Shown here one piece after another: positions 23,580 through 30,248 of a DNA stretch of 64,000 nucleotides. Numbering within the stretch: position 1 is the first letter of the stretch; the number at the start of each line of letters is the position of its first letter. The notes beneath the pieces were generated by a model that saw nothing but the letters and a program-made list of their open reading frames with translations, was not told the DNA's origin and did not search any database. Origin of the DNA: a virus; IMG/VR virus record IMGVR_UViG_3300037840_000227, positions 1 to 64,000 of that record. One strand, written 5' to 3'. Made by a program: the position numbers and the translations under genes.

Positions 23580-24116
23580 ATGGCTATGGACTTATCCTCT
23601 GCTGCCGATGTGAATGATAATGGCCGTCTCCGGCGCAAATGGCTCGACAAAAGGAAGAACGCAAAGAAGAATGGAAACGCCTTTCTCCTCTCATTCGAGG
23701 AATACGCAGACCTTCTTCGGGAAGCTGGAATTGTTTCGTCTACAGTCGGGCCTAGTGGCTATCATCTAGCCCGGTATGGCGATAAAGGACCCTATGCGAT
23801 TGGAAATTGCCGGTTTGTCCCTTACATCGTCAATGCTCGAGAAAGGGTTGTTGATGGTGGCGCCGTATCGCGGGGCCTCATTGCCTATTATGCGACGCAT
23901 CCGGGTTCTTTCACCGGTATATCTCATAAAGATAGTACCAAAGCCCTTATCGGCGCAGCGAATTGTGTCAGTCAAGCGGGCGCTAGAAATTCCCAGTTCG
24001 GACGCGCATGGATCACCGATGGTAAAGTCAATAAAAAGATTGATACATCGGAACTATCGTTTTACCTCGATGCTGGATGGCGTCGGGGCCGTACGCTTCC
24101 ATCGTCTATTGGATAG
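23580..24116 (+). CDS. Homing endonuclease-like protein overlapping a tRNA gene
   Basis: 178 residues. YHLARYGDKGPYAIGNCRFVPY with the following N-A-R-E is the type of motif found in phage HNH-like homing nucleases, and the C-terminal AWITDGKVNKKID…AGWRRGRTLP resembles the WITNG…GWxxGR DNA-binding module (NUMOD-like) of such proteins. The last 22 bp of the gene also encode the 5' part of tRNA-Glu(CTC). It is the only nuclease gene inside the tRNA array and may target tRNA genes. Confidence 0.75.
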   Translation: MAMDLSSAADVNDNGRLRRKWLDKRKNAKKNGNAFLLSFEEYADLLREAGIVSSTVGPSGYHLARYGDKGPYAIGNCRFVPYIVNARERVVDGGAVSRGLIAYYATHPGSFTGISHKDSTKALIGAANCVSQAGARNSQFGRAWITDGKVNKKIDTSELSFYLDAGWRRGRTLPSSIG

Positions 24117-24169
24117 GACACCGCTCTCTCACAGCGGAAATCTCGGGTCAGTACCGAGTGGAAGCGCCA
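24095..24169 (+). tRNA. tRNA-Glu (CTC)
   Basis: Acceptor GCTTCCA/TGGAAGC, G73 (normal for Glu), CCA. D-arm GTC…GAC. Anticodon stem CCGCT/AGCGG, loop CTCTCAC. T-arm CTCGG-GTCAGTA-CCGAG. Its first 22 bases lie within the preceding endonuclease gene. Confidence 0.8.
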
Positions 24170-24170
24170 T

Positions 24171-24253
24171 CCTCGCTTAGCCGGCCCTGGCTACGAACCA
24201 GTGGAACCGTAATGGAGCTGTAAATGGGAGTTCGACCCTCCCAGCGAGGTCCA
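24171..24253 (+). tRNA. Degenerate tRNA, probably Arg (ACG)
   Basis: Clean acceptor CCTCGCT/AGCGAGG with T73 and CCA, and T-arm GGGAG-TTCGACC-CTCCC. The best anticodon arm is CTGG-CTACGAA-CCAG (ACG), but this leaves only six bases for the D region and a 20-plus-base variable region. It is either a D-armless or rearranged tRNA, or a decayed gene. Confidence 0.5.
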
Positions 24254-24259
24254 TGTCAA

Positions 24260-24334
24260 CTGCGCGTAGCTCAATGGTAGAGCTCCGGCCCTGGAAGCCG
24301 GAGGGTGCAGGTTCGAGTCCTGCTGCGCAGACCA
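24260..24334 (+). tRNA. tRNA-Pro (TGG)
   Basis: Acceptor CTGCGCG/TGCGCAG with C1-G72 as in tRNA-Pro, A73, CCA. Anticodon stem CCGGC/GCCGG with loop CCTGGAA, giving TGG and another C33. T-arm GCAGG-TTCGAGT-CCTGC. Confidence 0.75.
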
Positions 24335-24348
24335 GTCCTCGTCCTCGC

Positions 24349-24425
24349 TGGGGGGTGGCGCAATTAGGCAGCGCAGCGCACTTTGAATGCGAAGGTTGGT
24401 GGTTCGATCCCACCCCCCCCAACCA
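24349..24425 (+). tRNA. tRNA-Gln (TTG)
   Basis: Acceptor TGGGGGG/CCCCCCA with the T1-A72 pair typical of tRNA-Gln, A73, CCA. Anticodon arm CGCA-CTTTGAA-TGCG. T-arm GGTGG-TTCGATC-CCACC. Confidence 0.82.
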
Positions 24426-24434
24426 CGTATATGA

Positions 24435-24508
24435 TCCCGGCTAGTTCAGCGATAGAACGCCGTGCTCTGGACACGGAGACTGAGGTTTGAATCCTCGGCT
24501 GGGAGCCA
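24435..24508 (+). tRNA. tRNA-Gln (CTG)
   Basis: Acceptor TCCCGGC/GCTGGGA (T1-A72), G73, CCA. Anticodon stem CCGTG/CACGG, loop CTCTGGA. T-loop TTTGAAT. Confidence 0.85.
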
Positions 24509-24513
24509 GCTAC

Positions 24514-24588
24514 GGCGGCATGCCGAGAGCGTCTATCGGCCCCTCTGCAAAAGGGAGTAGCCGGGTTAAACTCCCGGTGCCGCCTCCA
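24514..24588 (+). tRNA. tRNA-Cys (GCA)
   Basis: Acceptor GGCGGCA/TGCCGCC, T73 (normal for Cys), CCA. D-stem CCGA/TCGG. Anticodon arm CCCT-CTGCAAA-AGGG. T-arm CCGGG-TTAAACT-CCCGG. Confidence 0.83.
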
Positions 24589-24592
24589 CTTC

Positions 24593-24667
24593 GGTCGCAT
24601 CAGCCAACAGGACAGGCCGGCGCCTTCTAAGCGCTGAATCGAAGTTCGAGCCTTCGTGCGATCTCCA
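24593..24667 (+). tRNA. tRNA-Arg (TCT)
   Basis: Acceptor GGTCGCA/TGCGATC, T73, CCA. Anticodon arm GGCGC-CTTCTAA-GCGCT. T-arm CGAAG-TTCGAGC-CTTCG. The next 95 bp (24668-24762) contain two strong hairpins (GCGCACCGT/ACGGTGCGC; GATCGTC/GACGATC) but no acceptable cloverleaf. Confidence 0.8.
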
Positions 24668-24762
24668 CTACTTCCGCGCACCGTAGGGCATGAGAGCCGT
24701 GGACACGGTGCGCTCTAAGAGCGCCTGATCGTCGTGCTCGAAGAAAGGACGATCGCCACTTC

Positions 24763-24839
24763 GGTCCAGAGGCGCTATTGGATGGCGCGCCCGTTTCCTA
24801 AACGGGAGGATGCGAGTTCGAGTCTCGCCTGGATCACCA
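24763..24839 (+). tRNA. tRNA-Arg (CCT)
   Basis: Acceptor GGTCCAG/CTGGATC, A73, CCA. D-arm GCGC…GCGC. Anticodon stem CCCGT/ACGGG, loop TTCCTAA. T-arm GCGAG-TTCGAGT-CTCGC. Confidence 0.87.
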
Positions 24840-24842
24840 TTT

Positions 24843-24932
24843 GGAGATGACAAGCCGGGGGGATCCGGCGGCGGGTTGCTAACCCGAACGGGCCCGCAAG
24901 GGCTTGGGGATCGTATCCCCGTGTCTCCGCCA
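24843..24932 (+). tRNA. tRNA-Ser (GCT)
   Basis: Acceptor GGAGATG/TGTCTCC, G73 (Ser identity), CCA. Anticodon arm CGGG-TTGCTAA-CCCG. Long variable arm, normal for tRNA-Ser. T-loop ATCGTAT. Confidence 0.8.
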
Positions 24933-24936
24933 TCTC

Positions 24937-25011
24937 GCGGGCTTGGGTCATTGGTTGATCGTCAGGCTTCCAACCTGTTCCAAGGGAGTTCGATTCTCCC
25001 AGCTCGCTCCA
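24937..25011 (+). tRNA. tRNA-Gly (TCC)
   Basis: Acceptor GCGGGCT/AGCTCGC, T73 and CCA as in tRNA-Gly. Anticodon loop CTTCCAA in stem TCAGG/CCTGT. T-arm GGGAG-TTCGATT-CTCCC. Confidence 0.85.
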
Positions 25012-25012
25012 T

Positions 25013-25087
25013 CCCCCCTTCGACTAACGATCAAGTCAACGCCCTTTCACGGCGTTAACGCGGGGTGAGCACCCGCAGGGGGGTCCA
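25013..25087 (+). tRNA. tRNA-Glu (TTC)
   Basis: Acceptor CCCCCCT/AGGGGGG, T73, CCA. D-arm GAC…GTC. Anticodon stem ACGCC/GGCGT, loop CTTTCAC. T-arm has a non-standard loop (GTGAGCA). Confidence 0.72.
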
Positions 25088-25110
25088 AACTATCTTTGGG
25101 AGAGTGACGA

Positions 25111-25290
25111 ATGAACCTCTTTTGGCACCCAACTGGGCCTTCCCTCAGATACGAGAGGGGGGTTCTCTACATCTCTGACCTTAATCCAGAGATTCATACG
25201 AAGTGGCGTATGAGTCGATCGGAGATGTTTTGGCTTGGTATAAAATCACTTCTTTCGGCGATTCGTCCGGCGACGGCCGCGGTCTCATAA
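25111..25290 (+). CDS. Small hypothetical protein in the tRNA array
   Basis: 59 residues from ATG 25111, with GGGAGAG upstream. MNLFWHPTGPSLRYERGVLYISD is followed by KWRMSRSEMFWLGIKSLL. Trp-rich, with no membrane segment and no known domain. Short proteins with a P-x-L-R-Y…W-x-M-S-R pattern occur in many tailed phages. Ends TAA 38 bp before tRNA-His. Confidence 0.65.
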   Translation: MNLFWHPTGPSLRYERGVLYISDLNPEIHTKWRMSRSEMFWLGIKSLLSAIRPATAAVS

Positions 25291-25328
25291 GCCGCGCAGG
25301 CGCGATCGACACGCGCATTCGCCTCCAT

Positions 25329-25405
25329 GCAAGCGATGCTCGACGGCAATGAGCGGCGCGACTGTGAATCGCGAGGAGCCCGTCCGACTCGGGCCGCTTG
25401 TACCA
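25329..25405 (+). tRNA. tRNA-His (GTG)
   Basis: Acceptor GCAAGCG/CGCTTGT, A73, CCA; the first G could also act as the extra G-1 of tRNA-His. D-arm GCTC…GAGC. Anticodon stem CGCGA/TCGCG, loop CTGTGAA. T-arm GCCCG-TCCGACT-CGGGC. Confidence 0.78.
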
Positions 25406-25409
25406 ATTT

Positions 25410-25481
25410 AGGGGTGAGCGTAGGACGCGGCCAGGTCTCCAAAACCTTCGTCAGAGGGATCGTTACCCTACACCCCTGCCA
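25410..25481 (+). tRNA. tRNA-Trp (CCA)
   Basis: Acceptor AGGGGTG/CACCCCT with A1-T72 and G73, as in bacterial tRNA-Trp, then CCA. Anticodon arm AGGT-CTCCAAA-ACCT. T-arm AGGG-ATCGTTA-CCCT. Last tRNA of the array. Confidence 0.82.
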
Positions 25482-25537
25482 TTTCGACGTTGGCGATTAA
25501 CGGTGAAACTTCCCATCGCCCATGCTATGAATCAAAC

Positions 25538-25571
25538 GGAGCCGCCGGTCGGTTGCACGGCCTGCGGCTCC
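25538..25571 (+). terminator. Hairpin ending the tRNA array
   Basis: GGAGCCGC and GCGGCTCC form an 8-bp stem around an 18-nt loop, 56 bp after tRNA-Trp, with another stem just before it (GGCGAT/ATCGCC, 25492-25520). No U-tract follows, so it may be a processing signal or weak terminator. Confidence 0.45.
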
Positions 25572-25598
25572 TAACCCTTGACCCGTAGCACCCGAGCC

Positions 25599-26501
25599 AT
25601 GGCTGACGAGAACGATAGCACACCGCCGCCAGCGCGCCCAAGCGCCGAGCAAGTCCGGCAACTCCTAAATTATGAGCCCGACACTGGGCGCCTCGTCTGG
25701 CGTGTCACGAGCGGGCGCGCGATAGCGGGCCGGGAGGCTGGGGGCATCTCCAAGGATATCGGCTATCGCCGGATCCGGCTCCTGAAGTCGGGAATCTTCC
25801 TCACACATCATCTTGTCTGGCTAATCCTCAAGGGAGAATGGCCTAAGCGGTTGGATCACATTGACGGCGACCGGTTAAACAACCGAATCGAGAACCTGCG
25901 CGAGTGCACGCAGAGCCAGAACTTGGCGAACACCGGGAAGCTCTCAACGAACACGAGCGGGATCAAGGGCGTAAACTGGCACAAGGCAAGTCAGCGCTGG
26001 CTCGCGCAGATCAAAGTTAGGGGCAAGCAGCGGCATCTTGGCGTCTTCAAAACGAAGGAAGAGGCCGGCGTTGTTTATGCTGCCGCAGCGAAGGAGGCAT
26101 TTGGTGATTTCGCCAGGACCGAAGACTTTATCGCGCCAGCGCCCATCGCGGCCACCGATTACGCGAAGCCGAAAGGATACCGGCCGACCGTTGAGGAGCT
26201 TCGGGAGACCTTTGAATATGTTCCAGACACCGGCGAACTTCGATGGAGGATGGCTCTAAGTTTCCGAGGGCCCATCGGAAGTATTGCTGGGCAGATTAAG
26301 GCCGATGGCTACCGCCGATTAGGCCTATTCGGCCGCCAATATTATGCACATGTTGTCATCTGGGCGATGGTCACTGGCTCGTGGCCGGTTCTCGTGATCC
26401 ACCATGTTGATGCGAATCGCTCAAACAACCGTTGGGCCAACCTGCAAGAAATAACCCAAGCAGAGAACGTGCAGGCCGCTTATCGCCGTATGCGACGCTG
26501 A
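25599..26501 (+). CDS. Double HNH endonuclease (HNH-AP2-HNH)
   Basis: 300 residues from ATG 25599 (an upstream TTG at 25578 is possible). First HNH_3 unit: HHLVWLILKGEW…LDHIDGDRLNNRIENL. Then an AP2 module: GIKGVNWHKASQRWLAQI…HLGVF. Then a second HNH-like unit: HVVIWAMVTGSW…IHHVDANRSNNRWANL, in which the usual D-H is H-H. It looks like a tandem duplication with a possibly weakened second nuclease site. It lies between the tRNA array and the capsid gene. Confidence 0.85.
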   Translation: MADENDSTPPPARPSAEQVRQLLNYEPDTGRLVWRVTSGRAIAGREAGGISKDIGYRRIRLLKSGIFLTHHLVWLILKGEWPKRLDHIDGDRLNNRIENLRECTQSQNLANTGKLSTNTSGIKGVNWHKASQRWLAQIKVRGKQRHLGVFKTKEEAGVVYAAAAKEAFGDFARTEDFIAPAPIAATDYAKPKGYRPTVEELRETFEYVPDTGELRWRMALSFRGPIGSIAGQIKADGYRRLGLFGRQYYAHVVIWAMVTGSWPVLVIHHVDANRSNNRWANLQEITQAENVQAAYRRMRR

Positions 26502-26729
26502 TCCTTTACTTTTTCAGAAAACGGTCTATTAGTGGCGTCGTCAGAGATGACGCTACGCCATATGTGCTGGCAACCCTCTTCTGAGGCCCAGAAACAGCCG
26601 ACGCAGCAAGCCGACGTGTAGGCCCTTCAATTACAGTATTCGGCCCCGACGAGGGCAACCCGAATAAGTATAGCGAAGGCAACCCGAAGCAGGCGGACAG
26701 TATAGGTCCTCTAATTCGGGATTAATACT
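26502..26729 (+). other. Capsid leader region with direct repeats
   Basis: A 228-bp non-coding leader. It contains a GTGGCGTC/GACGCTAC hairpin near 26533 and two copies of GGCAACCCGAA (26654-26664 and 26678-26688, 24 bp apart). These could be regulatory or promoter elements for the capsid gene. No T7-like promoter consensus was recognised. Confidence 0.4.
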
Positions 26730-27590
26730 ATGTCGGATACTGCATTTCAGATCCAGTACAGACAAGAGTTCATCGCCGGCTTCGAAGTTGGCGTGTCTCT
26801 TCTTCGCAATACTGTGGTGACGGAAGCCGTCATCAAGGGCAACCAGGCGACATTCCTCGTTGCCGACTCCGGCGGCGCTGTCGCTCAGACCCGCGGCGTG
26901 AACGGTCTCATCCCGTCCCGCACCGATGACCTCAACCAGTATACGGCGACCTTGATCGAACAGCATGACCTCGTGCAGCGCACGGGCTTCAACCTGTTCG
27001 CATCGCAGGGCGACGGCAAGCGGATCATGCAAGAGACCTCGATGAAGGTCATCAACCGCACGATCGACTTGGACATCCTCTCGGCGCTTTCCGCCGCCAC
27101 CCAGGCGATTGGCCCTCCCGGCGCCACGGCCAGCCAGTCCATGGTTTCCCGCGCGATGACGAAGCTGGGCAACCAGGCGGTCGCAGTCGACGAAATCGAC
27201 AATATGTTCTTCGTCGTCAGCCCTGGCTTTATGGGCTACCTCTATCAGGTGAAGGAATTCACCAACGTCTTCTACGTTGACGTCAAGCAGTTGACGGAAA
27301 CCCAGCCGAATGTCGGCGCCACCGCGAACCGTCGCGTGATGCGCTGGATGGGCTTCAACTGGATCGTCAGCGCTCTCGTCACCGGCCTCGGCACGAATGC
27401 CGAGCTCTGCTACGCCTATCACCGGAATGCGATCGGCCACGCCGTCAACTCCGGCGAGATCATGGCGATGGCCGACTACCACCGCCGGCAGGATTACTCG
27501 TGGGCTCGCACTTCGGTCTACATGGGCTCCAAGCTCCTGCAGACGAAGGGTGTGGTTCAGGTCTATCACGACGCTTCGGCGATCAGCTAA
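26730..27590 (+). CDS. Major capsid protein
   Basis: 286 residues. It begins with QIQYRQEFIAGFEVGVSLLRNTV and contains GNQATFLVADSGGAVAQTRG and MRWMGFNWIVS-type segments, all typical of the compact HK97-fold capsid proteins of BPP-1-like podoviruses. Position after scaffold (with the tRNA array between) and before a decoration-like gene supports the call. No protease gene is seen, consistent with T7-like uncleaved coats. Confidence 0.87.
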   Translation: MSDTAFQIQYRQEFIAGFEVGVSLLRNTVVTEAVIKGNQATFLVADSGGAVAQTRGVNGLIPSRTDDLNQYTATLIEQHDLVQRTGFNLFASQGDGKRIMQETSMKVINRTIDLDILSALSAATQAIGPPGATASQSMVSRAMTKLGNQAVAVDEIDNMFFVVSPGFMGYLYQVKEFTNVFYVDVKQLTETQPNVGATANRRVMRWMGFNWIVSALVTGLGTNAELCYAYHRNAIGHAVNSGEIMAMADYHRRQDYSWARTSVYMGSKLLQTKGVVQVYHDASAIS

Positions 27591-27614
27591 GGCCCGGAAG
27601 AGAGGATCACAGCA

Positions 27615-28250
27615 ATGGCTTACTCCGGCACTGGCCTTTCCAGGATCACCCAGACGATCGAGGGCGGCTTCGGTCTCTATGTGCTCTACACCACCGACTC
27701 AATCGCGGCGGTGCTGGGAGCCAACTACATCACCGACCTCAACCGCGGCTTGGCGGCAGGCGATATCGTGTTTGCCCTCTGCGGCGCAACGAACCCATCC
27801 GGCCAGATTTGGCAGGGCGGCGACATGGTGATTACCTTCGTGTCCGCGGTCAGCGCCACGGGTGTCACGCTCAGCCCGTCGGGCGGCAGCTCGCAGAGAA
27901 CGAAGTATACTACCGCGGCCCTTACGGCTGGCACCCTGACTGCGGCCCAGATTGCTGGAGCGGATACCGTTTATCTCAGCAACAGCGGCGCAACTCCTGG
28001 CGCGCAGACCCTTCCGGCGGCGTCGGTTCTCTTTGCCGCGCAGCCCGGAGCGCAGACCGGCGATTCCTACGTCCTCCGGATTATCAACACCGGCGCCGGC
28101 ACCTTGACGGTGACGGACGACGTCGGCGCGACGATCACGCTCAGCGGCCACGTTGCGATCACGACGAACACCTTTGTCGATTACCTGATCACCTTCACGT
28201 CACCCACCACGGCGACGATGACTTCGATCGGCTCGGGCGTTTCCCCGTAA
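27615..28250 (+). CDS. Capsid-associated or decoration-like structural protein
   Basis: 211 residues, Ala/Thr/Gly-rich and beta-type. The middle (RTKYTTAALTAGTLTAAQIAGAD) and the C-terminal repeat (GTLTVTDDVGATITLSG) resemble virion decoration or head-fibre proteins. It lies between the capsid gene and a strong terminator, so it is expressed at the same high level. Exact role inferred. Confidence 0.68.
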   Translation: MAYSGTGLSRITQTIEGGFGLYVLYTTDSIAAVLGANYITDLNRGLAAGDIVFALCGATNPSGQIWQGGDMVITFVSAVSATGVTLSPSGGSSQRTKYTTAALTAGTLTAAQIAGADTVYLSNSGATPGAQTLPAASVLFAAQPGAQTGDSYVLRIINTGAGTLTVTDDVGATITLSGHVAITTNTFVDYLITFTSPTTATMTSIGSGVSP

Positions 28251-28295
28251 TAGCGAGACCCCTCCCGCACGGCCTCCAGCGGGCGGGCACACTAG

Positions 28296-28328
28296 GCGGC
28301 GACCTTCGGGTCGCCGCTTTTTGTTTTT
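28296..28328 (+). terminator. Strong rho-independent terminator after capsid genes
   Basis: GCGGCGACC-TTCG-GGTCGCCGC (9-bp perfect stem with UUCG tetraloop) followed by TTTTTGTTTTT. Textbook intrinsic terminator. Confidence 0.95.
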
Positions 28329-28376
28329 CCCAACATCTGGTAGGACTCCGGATGGGGCCGCCCATTAGGAGTGATC

Positions 28377-28898
28377 ATGGCTATCGATACATTGGACCGT
28401 CCGCAGCCCGCCACACCTCCAGCGCCCGCCCCTATGCCGCCGCCGGTGGCAAGGAAATTCGAGCCGCTGCCGGAATTCCACTTCCACCTCCGCGAGGTAA
28501 AGCAGAACGAGTGGCTGGCTGTCGTTTTCAAGGAAGTTTCGATCGAGGACGTCCTTCGGCGCGACTTCTGGACGCATGTGGCGCACAAGTTGCGCTTCCC
28601 GGACAAGATCATCGTCGTGCGTGAGGACAAGGGCTTCTATCTCGAGCTCGTCGTCTTCTCATCCTACGGAACCAGTGTTGACGTGCGCCCGCTTTGCGAT
28701 CCGATCACGGTTGGCGATCACATGCCGCTCGTTAAGCCGGAGGAGGACTATTACATCGCCGACGGCGGCGAAATCCGCGGCTGGCAGGTCATCCGCCGGA
28801 AGGACAACAAGGTGATCAAGGGCGACGGCAAGCTGCGCAGCGAGTCAGAGGCCATGAAGTGGATGTCGGATTGGCTCAAGGCCACAGGGAAGAGGTGA
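28377..28898 (+). CDS. Hypothetical protein between capsid and tail genes
   Basis: 173 residues from ATG 28377, with AGGA six bases upstream. A Pro/Ala-rich N-terminus leads into a charged globular domain with FHFHLREVKQNEWLAVVF, IIVVREDKGFYLELVVF and a C-terminal helix. Not recognised. Location suggests a head-completion or connector-associated role. Confidence 0.6.
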   Translation: MAIDTLDRPQPATPPAPAPMPPPVARKFEPLPEFHFHLREVKQNEWLAVVFKEVSIEDVLRRDFWTHVAHKLRFPDKIIVVREDKGFYLELVVFSSYGTSVDVRPLCDPITVGDHMPLVKPEEDYYIADGGEIRGWQVIRRKDNKVIKGDGKLRSESEAMKWMSDWLKATGKR

Positions 28899-28904
28899 GG
28901 GTCA

Positions 28905-29534
28905 ATGGGCGCCTCGCAGCTCGGTATCTTTAATGCAGCACTTCGATTCGTCGAAGAACGCAAACTTGCGTCTTTGACGGAGCAGCGCGAACCACTCCGT
29001 TACCTCTTGGACGAATGGCAGAATGCTGTCGATTGGTGCCTCTATCAAGGCTATTGGCGGTTTGCGATTCGCGAACAGCAAGTCAATAACGACGCCAGCC
29101 AGTCGCCGGCCTTCGGCTACGAGTTCTGCTTTACTAAGCCAGCGGACTGGATCCAGACGTACCAGATTGCGGACAACGAGAGTTTCAACCCGCTGATCCG
29201 CAATCTCGAGGATATGAACAACGTCTGGTATACGGACATTTCGCCGATCTATGTGAAATACGTCTCTAGTGATCCAAACTACGGTTGGAATCTTGGCTTG
29301 TGGACGCCCGGTTTCAGCGAATTCGTGGCGGCCTACCTCGCGTGGCTGATCGCCCCACGTATCAAACAGGCCAAGGATAAGGTCGATACCCTTGAGAAGC
29401 TCGTGAAGCGCAAGAAGATTGAGGGGCAGTCGACGGATGCGTTCAGCCTTCCTCCGGGGGAATTTCCGTACGACACATGGGTTACAAGTCGTGCGCCAAG
29501 AGGTTCTATACTTCCGTACGGATTCCGCGACTAG
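28905..29534 (+). CDS. Tail tubular protein A (gatekeeper, T7 gp11-like)
   Basis: 209 residues. The opening LGIFNAALRFVEERKLASLTEQREPLRYLLDEW and the aromatic-rich centre (DWCLYQGYWRFA, TKPADWIQTYQI) match the tail tube A / head-tail adaptor family of T7-like phages. It binds the portal ring. The last 29 bp overlap the 3' end of a minus-strand HNH gene. Confidence 0.85.
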   Translation: MGASQLGIFNAALRFVEERKLASLTEQREPLRYLLDEWQNAVDWCLYQGYWRFAIREQQVNNDASQSPAFGYEFCFTKPADWIQTYQIADNESFNPLIRNLEDMNNVWYTDISPIYVKYVSSDPNYGWNLGLWTPGFSEFVAAYLAWLIAPRIKQAKDKVDTLEKLVKRKKIEGQSTDAFSLPPGEFPYDTWVTSRAPRGSILPYGFRD

Positions 29535-30165
29535 CCTTCCTCATGGGGACAGTAACCGCTCTCTCTATCGGCCAGTTCTTCTTGAACAGCCGGTATTTAA
29601 GCGCTGTGCGGCTAATGCCGGACATGCGAACCAACTCCGCTAGCGTAACTCTCTTGCCATCAATCGTGAGCCGTCGGTTGGATGACATATTGTTCTGTTG
29701 CTCGCGGCGCGTCGCCCATCGACAATTGCCCGGTTCATAGTTGCCCTCGCGATTCGGGTAGCGATCGATTGTGTAGTAATCATCGCTCGGTCGCTCACCC
29801 ATGTCGCGGAGAAAGCATTCGAACCCAGTCTTGCCGTCTTCTCCGTCTTTCCAGCTAGCGCATACCGAAATGCCGACAGCGCCGTATCGTGCGTAATCTG
29901 GATGGTTCGGATAAGTGCAGCGATAAATCATCGCCTGCCACGAAATGCGCGTGGGGGAAGTTTTAGCACCGCGGAAATGTCCATGCGTCATATTCCCATG
30001 CGAACACCCACACGAACGCGCGCGCCCTTTGATGAGCTGATCATGCGACACACTCTTTTCTTTGCCGCACCCGCAACGGCAAATCCAGGAACCCCGCCAT
30101 CCCTCGACTTCTCGACGGATGAGGGTGAAATGATTTACAACTGAGCCGGGTTCAAGCTTGGCCAT
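29506..30165 (-). CDS. HNH-type homing endonuclease (minus strand)
   Basis: 219 residues starting MAKLEPGSVVNHF with GGAGG five bases upstream. It has zinc-binding CRCGCGK and SCGCSHG motifs, then WQAMIYRCTYPNHPDY, RYGAVGISVC and TIDRYPNREGNYEPGNCRWAT with EQQNN. It has the same domain plan as the gene at 16127 but is inserted antisense between tail tube genes A and B, overlapping A by 29 bp. Confidence 0.85.
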   Translation of the reverse strand: MAKLEPGSVVNHFTLIRREVEGWRGSWICRCGCGKEKSVSHDQLIKGRARSCGCSHGNMTHGHFRGAKTSPTRISWQAMIYRCTYPNHPDYARYGAVGISVCASWKDGEDGKTGFECFLRDMGERPSDDYYTIDRYPNREGNYEPGNCRWATRREQQNNMSSNRRLTIDGKRVTLAELVRMSGISRTALKYRLFKKNWPIERAVTVPMRKASRGIRTEV

Positions 30166-30248
30166 TAGATCCTCCATGTGATTCGCTAGGACGCTATCGC
30201 TGGAAAGTGTAGGGAGTAAGGCAAATAGCCCGGCAGGATCAATTATTA

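Noticed and set aside
24668-24762. Possible extra tRNA between Arg(TCT) and Arg(CCT)
   Set aside because: Two strong hairpins and a GCCA are present, but no acceptor stem can be formed at tRNA spacing.
26631-27569. 312-residue minus-strand open frame over the capsid gene
   Set aside because: The plus-strand frame is a recognisable capsid protein; the antisense frame has no supporting motif.
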